From contig KN832883.1 of assembly GCA_000827325.1 (NCBI GenBank), positions 518,867-582,866 on the forward strand: 64,000 nt of DNA. The letters run 5' to 3'. Numbering within the stretch: the first letter of the stretch is position 1; every line of letters begins with the position of its first letter. The notes below the pieces were generated by a model, which saw nothing but the letters and a program-made list of their open reading frames with translations, had not been told where the DNA came from and did no database searches. This DNA is from Oidiodendron maius Zn. Taxonomy: Eukaryota; Ascomycota; Leotiomycetes; Myxotrichaceae. The position numbers and the translations under genes are program-made. Positions 56,631 to 64,000 of the stretch are shown in pieces.

Positions 56631-58553
56631 CTGCTTTTATCCAAATAATATATTAGCAGTCGAATTATGTCCTTTTCTAGGATCACGACTCTGGTGGGGT
56701 TTTCATGTCGATAAAAGGCGCCCCTGGTTATTTCATTCTCGTTTTAGCTTGGAGGCTGACGCAGCAAATGAAAAAGATTGGTTCTAAACGGGGCGATGGC
56801 ACAGTCTCAACATGCACCCTGGAACGAAAAGTGTTCCAGGACTCGGAGATCTCCCGGGCGCGCGGTGGCTGATAACCTCGGGCCGGAAGCGAATTGACGC
56901 AGCCAGAGAATTAGCTGTTTCCTGGCCGGAATCTCGACACCTCACAACCATCAAGTTCACGTGATCTCGCGCCGCCTTTGCTCAGGCTGGCTCATGTCTG
57001 CTAAGGCCTGCTCACCCATTTCACCAGATATCGTCAACTTTTAGCGAGGGGCCCGAAAAGACCCCCTTGCCCCGCCAGGAATCCCAAATCTGTTCCCACA
57101 ACCTGTGCCAGCCAGGACTCATTCCCAGATAGTTATCCCCGTCTGCCCGTCTTCCATGCAGGGACATTTTCTTGTGTCTTACTTCAGCGTGTTTGACGTC
57201 ATTCTCTGCGGTTGTCCTGGGGCTTCATACTCTATAAATGACTGTCTCCAGTTAGCTAATGAAATATATAAGAGGATTCTGCTTGCTACTTGTGGCTGCT
57301 CTGCGAGTTTCCAAGCTTGGTTATAATCTATAAGTTTGAAGGCTAAGCTTTTGCCAAGAATGAAGATGCTACAGTACAAACAGTTAGATTTGCTAGAGAT
57401 ATATGTCTGCCTTTTTGAGTTTAAGGAGGAGAGGAGGTTTTGATACAAGGCTCAGCCGTGTTAAGGTTGGCCCGAAGAATGGAACTAATGATGTTCTGAC
57501 CTTTTTGGCCAGAACATCAATGCTAAAAGTATCCTTAATGGAACGGAGCTAACGATGTTCTGACCATTTTAGTCAGATTCATCAATGCTAAAAATATCCT
57601 TAATGGGAAGCAGGGCTTCCGGGTAGAATGTTCCTCGGTTATTATAGCGACTAGGTCAGATCTTTTAGGAGAGTAGGGATTCCAGGAGGACGCTCCCAGG
57701 AGAATAAAACTGCGAGGAGAAAGCTTCTGGGAGAGCAGTTTCAGGAATACGCTCCCTTGAGAAAAGTCCCGACAGAAGGCTCCCATGTCAATACGGGTGT
57801 GAGGAGAATGCCCCCGGAAAATCATAGCTCCTAGCCAAGTGGTTCAGCATCATAATAATACCAGTGATCTCGCTGCGTAAAAACATTGCCGTAACATATT
57901 GCATTGTCTATCTTTTTCAAGTGCGTTATTTTTATTATCTCATGTTGTTATTGACTGGAGTTTTGCTCTTGCTGCTTGAGCTCTGAATTAGATGTCATTG
58001 GCTGGTTCTCGTAGCAAGGGACTTAGTGAACTTAATCATGATATCGGGTTAATTATTCCGGTCATCCCTGACTTGAAATCGAAGGCGAAGGGGAAGCCTT
58101 TTTTTGCCAACGACGGTATGTCATGTATATGAAACCTCACGAGAGATAGCTGGAAGTCTGGGACAAAATCTGCCGAGAACACGAAGGTGACAAGTCCGAC
58201 GGTAATTGAGGATTCTAATGTCACAGATGCAGAAGATTATACATGAACATCACAGACAAGGCAATGCATGGCTTAGTATCGTACTGGCAGGCTTGTCAAC
58301 ATGGTAGCTGTATAGTGTATGTAGAACAATTTCAATTATATCTGCAACATATAAAGGTCCAGCAAGATTCAAAAGGGCTCTTTGACATTTTGAGCCCCAA
58401 TTAAAATCTCAATTAGATTTGACTATAGTCTAGCCCAAAAGCATCGTTGTACTAGCGCTAATATATTGGATACGCAGTATAATCCATATCGCTTCCGAGG
58501 CGCCTCTAGTTAAGTCAGGTGAGGTTATTGTCTTTCACAATGAGACACCTACT
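56631..58553. other. Gene-poor region
   Basis: No supportable gene in 1.9 kb. Short frames around 57105-57450 have no recognisable domain. A two-copy tandem repeat is listed separately. Confidence 0.4.
57477..57605. repeat. Two tandem ~64-bp direct repeats
   Basis: Units 57477-57540 and 57541-57605 share GATGTTCTGACC, CATCAATGCTAAAA and ATCCTTAATG with about 80% identity. Each unit also contains a short internal inverted motif (TGTTCTG...CAGAACA in the first). Origin unknown. Confidence 0.75.
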
Positions 58554-58877
58554 TTAGCAGAGGCAGTGCGGAACTCCAGCTACAACGCTGCAGCATCCCG
58601 CGCCTCCACATTTTGCAGCAAGAACAAATGTTCCACCGTTGCAGACATCAATTTGAGCATTATTATTAGCGCATATGAAGGAGCCTAAGTAGGGAAATTA
58701 GTGATCGTCAGGAACATGAAATTACAAAGACCTACTAGAAGCACACGATGTGCTGGTAGGAGGAGGAGAGGTAGTAGAAGCGATAGCGGCGATAACGGGA
58801 TTCGGTGCGGGGGCAGGACTGGCTGCAGAGAAGGAAACCATTAAAACGAGGATGGCTTGGGCGATTTGGAACTGCAT
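58554..58877 (-). CDS. Small secreted cysteine-rich protein (candidate effector)
   Basis: Exons 58877-58736 and 58684-58554 (51-nt intron, GTAGGT donor, ACTTAG acceptor) give 90 residues. A signal peptide (MQFQIAQAILVLMVSFSAAS) is followed by an Ala/Pro/Thr linker and a compact C-terminal half with eight Cys residues: SCASSSFIC, DVC, AKCGGAGCC and HCLC. The even Cys count, small size and secretion signal fit apoplastic fungal effectors or surface proteins. The spacing has one CC doublet, not the two of hydrophobins, so it is not a hydrophobin. I recognise no family. The split codon A|GC and the clean start and stop support the model. Confidence 0.75.
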
Positions 58878-59712
58878 GACTGCTTAAGTTATGGTGGTGT
58901 TATGGGATAAGTATATAATAATACTATGACTTATAAATTGAAGTTCCTGCAAATTTAGCTCTCTGATTACCAGCAGAAAGAGTGCCAGATGCCTCTTCTT
59001 ATACTGAAATTTACGGCTATGAATTTCCTTTGTTGGCACCAATGCCGGGCACAATCGGTACATCTGCAATGTTCTGTGGAAGTATACGATCTTAGGTAAG
59101 CTTACCAAGTTCTGCACCCTGCACCAGCCAATTTAAGTAGCTGGGTCAGATCGTGAACCTAACACGACAGAAATGCCGAAATTCGTGCATCTAGGCGGTC
59201 AGACTGTGGAGCATTCAAAAGGTTCTTGTTGAACTTCGTATATTGTTGTTTCCCCTCCAATAGAAGATTTGCCATTATATCCCTGCTAGTAGTATGACCG
59301 AATTCTACTGCTGGTTCCGATTGGCTCCATATAATTAATACTCCGATCCTCCACTCGTACAGTGCAAGCGACTCTGCGAGAGTGATTATTATTGTTATTG
59401 TCACTAATCGGCTCGCTTCGACTGCCTCCTTACGGCTAATCCTAACTAACCCTAACCTTTAACCTTCTAACTATTATACTTTTGTATTTATGATTATCCC
59501 TAAAAGCTTTCGAATATTTGATGGCTTGCAGAATCTTATGTAACATTTCGTCGAGTAACTTTTCAAAACAGGAAAGGTGGCGGCGATATAACTGATCCTT
59601 TTCCCAAAGTCAATATCCAAGGTACATTGCAAGCTTACACACCATGTCAAAATCCTCCCTTCACGTCAAAGGTACACTGTAATACAGACAATACTTCCCA
59701 CTGCCCATCACT
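58878..59712. other. Divergent intergenic region
   Basis: Between the small secreted protein and the methyltransferase, transcribed apart. No gene recognised. Confidence 0.4.
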
Positions 59713-60830
59713 ATGTCTCCGCCCCCTCCCGTCACTGAAAAGACATTTACAAATTTCACTCCCTCCCAAGGCGCCAACTATGCGCAAAATCGCGGCGGCT
59801 ACCATCCCACTCTTTATAAAACCATCCTCTCTCATCACACCTCCGCTGGTGGCCAGCTGAACTCCCTCCTCGACATCGGCTGCGGGCCAGGCACCGTTAC
59901 TCGAGCGCTTGCGCCTCATTTCCAGCATGTTGTGGGTCTTGATCCGTCAGAAGGTATGATACAGAATGCGAGATTATTGGGAGGAACGTCGGGAAATGGT
60001 GACAAGATTCAGTATGAAATTTCGAGTGCTGAGCAGCTAGGGTCGCACCTTGAACCGAGAATTGAAGAGGGGAGCGTGGATTTGATTACAGCTGCCACGG
60101 CTGCGCATTGTAAGGATCCCCCCCTCATAAACTGTCATCAGTTTCCCTCACTCTTTGTCTTATATAAAGGCCAAGAGGCTAGAAGCTGTCTTGGAAGCCG
60201 TTATCCATTGCTTTCTCTAATCTTAAGAACTAAGATGGTTCCAAGCCTTATATGCCTAGCTGTAGATGCTGATTAAATGGAGGGTTTAACATGCCCCACT
60301 TCTGGCAGCGAGCAGCCTGCGTCCTCAAACCCGGAGGCACCGTTGCTCTATGGACAGTTGGCTCCGCGAAAACGCACGCCTCAACGCCCAACGCGGCCTC
60401 TATCGAAGCCGCATTGAAAACCTTGGATGATAGCGAGCTACAACCCTACTATGAACCCGGCAACCGTCTCGCTTTAAATCTCTATGTCGATCTTCCACTT
60501 CCATGGACGGTGGCACCTCCTATCGCGGAGTTTGATAAGGAATTTTATTTCCGGAAGGAGTGGGGACCGGAGGATGGGACCGGGGAGTTATTAGAGAGTA
60601 GCGGGGCAGAGATGGACCTGGAGGTGATTGAGAAGATTTGGGGGACTATGAGTCAGGTGCAGCGGTGGCGGGATGCGCACCCCGAAGAGGCTGGGACGGA
60701 GAAAGATATTGTGAAGAGGCTAGTTAGGGTTATTGCGAGCTTGTTGCACGAAGCGGGTGTGGAAGAAGGCAAGGAGATGGTTAAGGTGGTTTTTCGAGGT
60801 GTATTAATGATGGTGAAAAAGAGGGCGTAG
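59713..60830 (+). CDS. SAM-dependent methyltransferase, trans-aconitate methyltransferase-like
   Basis: Exons 59713-60109 and 60283-60830, with a 173-nt intron, give 314 residues. The class I SAM fold is clear: LLDIGCGPGTVTRALAPH (motif I, about 50-68), VVGLDPSEGMI (motif II), then across the intron AAHWFNMPHFW, and LKPGGTVALWT (motif III). This AAHWF...ALWT pattern is typical of fungal Crg1/Tmt1-type enzymes, which methylate trans-aconitate or small toxic terpenoids. The substrate here is unknown. The intron is long for this locus and its acceptor (TGGAG) is weak, but it restores the expected Trp. No signal peptide, so probably cytosolic. Confidence 0.85.
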
Positions 60831-61850
60831 TCAAGACTGGAATATAATCTTAACCATTATCTGGAGCATTCCACTCAATGCATCGTCATGAAAAGTTTTG
60901 CAAATCTCTGCGTTATAATATATATCAAATGGGCGGAAGTGGTCAGTCGCATCGTTAAAATCAAAGACTATAGGCTCCCATCCTTTTCGTCCCAAAATTC
61001 TGGTAGGTCGCTGACTGCAGCATCCCCTCCAGAGCCATGTGCCTTGTCGTCCTCACTTTGAAATGTTAGCTGACTGGGACGTGCGAATGGCTGGCCATCT
61101 AAGAACACGACAAGTTAGGAAGCTAAGTGAATAGGTAGGCCTCCTTACCGTCGAAGGTAGCAGGTTAATTAATTAGTGCCTGAGCGGGAGATTTATTTAC
61201 GTAGAATATAGCAATTCAGGGTGCAAATATAGTCGTAAGTCAGTTACAAACGGTACGAATATATTGAGAATCAAACAGTAGCTCAAAGCGTGCTTCTTTG
61301 AGAATATACGGGCAATACATACGAGTCTTCTATTGGGGAAGAGGCTAGGTAATTTAGTCTAAGGGTACTTGATCCACAGGTTCATAGAGAGGACTAAGGC
61401 ACGCATGAGATATAAGGACAACGAAAGAACGGTGACAGGGAGGGCAGCGGCTCTATGCATGGTATATTATGGTGCTAGCCTTGGGCAGGCTACTTCACAC
61501 CGTAACTTCTTTGTCATGTACTACTATGCTTTCCTAGTCCAGTCAATTACCGCGAGAGAATACGCCGAAAGTGGCTTTTGCATCATCATTTCCATGACAT
61601 ACGCTACGTGAACCGTTTCTGAGAACACGCGAGCATTGACTGAACCCTTATAATTTCTCTAATAATCTATATTAATAAAGTTATAGTCGGACTAAAAGCC
61701 TATGTACCTTAATAACCTCGGAGATCTGTAAAATATCATCGCGATGTAATTCATAGTCCCCAACAGTAGTAGTGAATGTCATTCACTGGCATGTTCTCGT
61801 GCCAGCTCTCTTCCAATCTGAGTATTGGAGTAAGCCATTGGTTTACTATT
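60831..61850. other. Intergenic
   Basis: No gene recognised; patches are AT-rich around 61190-61340 and 61640-61720. Confidence 0.4.
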
Positions 61851-62430
61851 CTACCTCTGGATCATGGTTCGCTTCGAGAGTGGCCCACAGGCTAGAGAGT
61901 ATATCTGGCTTAAGGGCATCTTTGTCAGCTTACTAGCCATTGAACCTGTAGATATTTTCACTGGCTCGGCAGCTGAAATAAGTAGCGCCCAGTTAAACTT
62001 GTGCCCGGCTTGCATGGTGAAGGGTGGCACCTTTGGGTGTGGGTGGGATGCGTGGAGCAGAAGAGTTAGGATTAGCATCCCACCAGCACTTTCTCCGAAC
62101 AAACTAACCTACCAAAATTAAGCATGGTATTCATCTAAAGATACAACGGAACTCTCACATTCTCGAATTCCCGTTCCTTGATCAGATATTAGGCAAAGGA
62201 CACAGTCTGACTCAGCTGACCAAGAAAAGGGACGAACCGGCACGGGTCTACTAGAGGTCAGCACCATAGAGTAACGCCATCTACACTGCTCACCGTAAAA
62301 CAAAATCGCCAAGGCAATCTTACCGCCGGAGGTCTTTAAGGGGTGCGAATGTAATGCGAGCCCAGGCACGGGCGGAACCACACTAGTTCTTGCCCTCGCC
62401 CAGAAGGGTTTCCGCCACGGCATCACATGA
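61851..62430 (-). pseudogene. Alpha/beta-hydrolase (esterase/lipase, abhydrolase_3 type) relic
   Basis: Scattered homology in changing frames. In order on the minus strand: LHSHPLKTSGGKIALAILFYG, a probable intron donor, LGQLSQTVSF then an in-frame TAA, YLIKEREFENVRV, and FGESAGGMLILTLLLHASHPHPKVPPF with the GxSxGG nucleophile elbow, then WALLISAAEPV. This matches the middle of fungal steroid- or lipid-type esterases (TSGGK...YTLAPE...GDSAGG...SHPHP...LLISPW). The N-terminus with HGGG, the YTLAPE motif and the C-terminal Asp/His part are not seen. At least one stop and one frame change show it is dead. Confidence 0.7.
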
Positions 62431-62790
62431 TTCTTGCGGGCGCTGGTTTGCCGTGTATCACGAAACCTGTGATTCTGCTTTTGGGCTATTCCTGTATTGG
62501 GTTAGCTAACGAAGTTGTAACTTCCGAGGCTTGAACCTCCTCTCATCCTCTGCCAATGGCAACTTGTTGGATGAACTCATATAGACAGACTAGCCTCTAC
62601 TTCCTCCGCGGCTTTCCCTCACTACGCCATCTTGTTCCTCGCCAGAAACCAGCAACACTATCGTTCTACTTCCCAGAAGTTACCGACACGTACTACAACC
62701 ACTTCCACTATATCCCTGGACACCATTCAGCTACACCCTGGTCGTGAACCTGTCAAGTCCAAGTAGCGATTTCTCGAGAGCATCTAATAA
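62431..62790. other. Intergenic
   Basis: Nothing recognised apart from short frames. Confidence 0.35.
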
Positions 62791-63132
62791 ATGGAAGATC
62801 ACAAAAACTGCGGCGGAGAGAGCTCTAACTGTTCCAACCCGGAACTGAAGGAGCTAGTTATACAGGAAGGAACAGTTCTGGAGGGCAGGGAAGATGCGGT
62901 CGCAAATCTCCAGGGAGCAATTACAAGGAGGGCTATCCTAGTAGTAGATAAAGGTATTAGGTGCGATCTTTCTCTATTAGAAGATCCTGAATTTCAGAAG
63001 CGGGGGCGTGAGTTCCGTTTGAGTTTTTTAAAAATGCGGGCACGCGAGTCCCGGAATAATATTATCCGGCTCACAGTTCTCTCTGCAATAGGAGTTATTT
63101 TGTTGACTTATGTAATCTATGAATTCACATAA
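62791..63132 (+). CDS. Small tail-anchored membrane protein, hypothetical
   Basis: A 113-residue intronless frame. It begins with a polar, Cys-containing leader, then a helical charged body (LKELVIQEGTVLEGREDAVANL, RAREFR-like stretch), and ends in one hydrophobic segment (IIRLTVLSAIGVILLTYVIYEF) four residues from the C-terminus. This topology suggests a tail anchor with the N-terminus in the cytosol. No known domain is seen. Similar short proteins are common in fungi near HET-type loci, but I cannot assign this one. Confidence 0.45.
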   Translation: MEDHKNCGGESSNCSNPELKELVIQEGTVLEGREDAVANLQGAITRRAILVVDKGIRCDLSLLEDPEFQKRGREFRLSFLKMRARESRNNIIRLTVLSAIGVILLTYVIYEFT

Positions 63133-63754
63133 CATAAATCAATAAAATAAGAAATCTTCTTACAGATCTCTCGCAGTCGTTGACTCAAAAACACTCTAAG
63201 TTCTTGTGGTCCGAGAGTATTTCAAATTCTGCAACCCTTGTAATTCGGGTTCCCACTCCTCGAGACGGCGGATAATTGCAAGCATCTCCTTGTCGTATAT
63301 TTTATAATTACACTTTACAGGTAGAAAGCATTTTTCGAGAAGAAGGCACAAGGGATAAAAAGGCTATCCGAGGTAGCCTGTAAGAGCGTTCCGCCAACAC
63401 ACCATCCTAAGCGGCCACTTAGCTAAGAACGAGTTGCAAAAAGTAATCATAGCGTTTGCATCAGGCCCGGCCCGCAAGCGCCTGCCAAAAGCAGGCAAAG
63501 CAGCTGCTTAACTTTAATACTTTAAACATAGGGTTGGCAGTAAGTTCATAGGATATGGGCTTTAATGGCGATGGCCTCTTCATTGCTGAGGAACTTGGCC
63601 AATGTATGCTATTTAGTTGGGAAATCAGTGTGAGCTAAAGAAAGAAGCCTAGTCAATATTGGCATTTGACATTAAGCGTTGGTATCATCATTGCCGTCAG
63701 AGCTCGCTCGCGCCTCTCTCTTTTGCCTCAGCCGTTTTCTCCAGTACCGAACCT
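63133..63754. other. Intergenic
   Basis: No gene recognised. Confidence 0.35.
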
Positions 63755-64000
63755 TCAAGTAGATAAGACCACACCAATAACTATGAGACTGATCTCCGCG
63801 TTTCGTTCAACGGTGTTTGGGTTCACATTGTCGCCCAAACCCTTTTCTCGACCACTGCCTATTGTCTGACCATTGCAATAAGGCCCCCATTTGATAAAGA
63901 TGATAATTCCCGCAATAAGCGTGACTAATCCGAGAATAAATCCCCAGATTGATGCGCGACATACCGAAATACGTCGCGTTCCGGAAAGACCGCCAGGACC
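63755..64000 (-). CDS. Membrane protein, partial (5' end beyond right edge)
   Basis: On the minus strand the frame is open from the window edge for 81 codons to TGA at 63757-63755. It contains a hydrophobic span (IWGFILGLVTLIAGIIIFIKW), a polar loop with an NPNTVERN stretch, and the start of a second span (ISLIVIGVVL). The frame may be a last exon, or it may splice before the TGA. No family recognised. Confidence 0.4.
   Translation of the reverse strand, partial: GPGGLSGTRRISVCRASIWGFILGLVTLIAGIIIFIKWGPYCNGQTIGSGREKGLGDNVNPNTVERNAEISLIVIGVVLST

Noticed and set aside
58554-58877. Hydrophobin identity for the Cys-rich protein
   Set aside because: Hydrophobins have two CC doublets in fixed order; only one doublet is present.

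Overview
The window is nuclear DNA of a filamentous ascomycete (Pezizomycotina). The evidence is intron-rich genes with short GT-AG introns (mostly 44-115 nt), Zn2Cys6, fungal bZIP and Clr5 regulators, HET/NB-ARC/TPR immune-type architecture, CYP61 and sterol C24-methyltransferase of the ergosterol pathway, GPI-type and Cys-rich secreted proteins, and AT-rich gene-poor blocks that look RIP-affected. The domain mix would suit Leotiomycetes, but that placement is inference. Most genes were rebuilt by joining exons by hand. Every joined model listed keeps frame from start to stop except where stated, and all splice junctions are predictions.

Layout. 0-5 kb: edge-truncated membrane protein, a fungal domain of unknown function, and an intact OTT_1508-like deaminase gene. 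5-7 kb: decayed Ty1/copia gag debris. 7.4-9.2 kb: Zn2Cys6 regulator. 9.6-11.4 kb: ERG5 (CYP61). 12-14 kb: polytopic membrane protein with an in-frame TAG. 14.5-16.1 kb: secreted GH27-like alpha-galactosidase. 17-18.9 kb: six-exon MFS transporter. 21-23.3 kb: second Zn2Cys6 regulator. 24-24.8 kb: decayed Pho85-like kinase copy. 25.3-26.7 kb: secreted protein of unknown function. 26.8-27.8 kb: an LTR fossil and a complete-looking MITE. 28.2-28.9 kb: bZIP protein. 30.2-33.6 kb: divergent DM13-domain protein and ferric reductase. 34.5-42.4 kb: three paralogous zinc-finger genes. 43.7-45.0 kb: ERG6. 46-49.5 kb: HET-NB-ARC-TPR NLR with near-identical repeats, an assembly gap and a TAG at a conserved Trp. 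50.4-55.2 kb: CYP52-type P450 beside a long-chain acyl-CoA synthetase. 55.8-56.6 kb: Clr5-type protein. 58.6-58.9 kb: small 8-Cys secreted protein. 59.7-60.8 kb: methyltransferase. 61.9-62.4 kb: esterase relic. Two small membrane proteins lie at the right end, one cut by the window edge.

Likely functional links are: two ergosterol steps (ERG5, ERG6) 32 kb apart; a fatty-acid oxidation/activation pair (CYP52-like plus acyl-CoA synthetase); a membrane redox pair (DM13 plus ferric reductase); and a local expansion of a zinc-finger family. Nothing looks like a classical secondary-metabolite cluster, since no backbone synthase is present.
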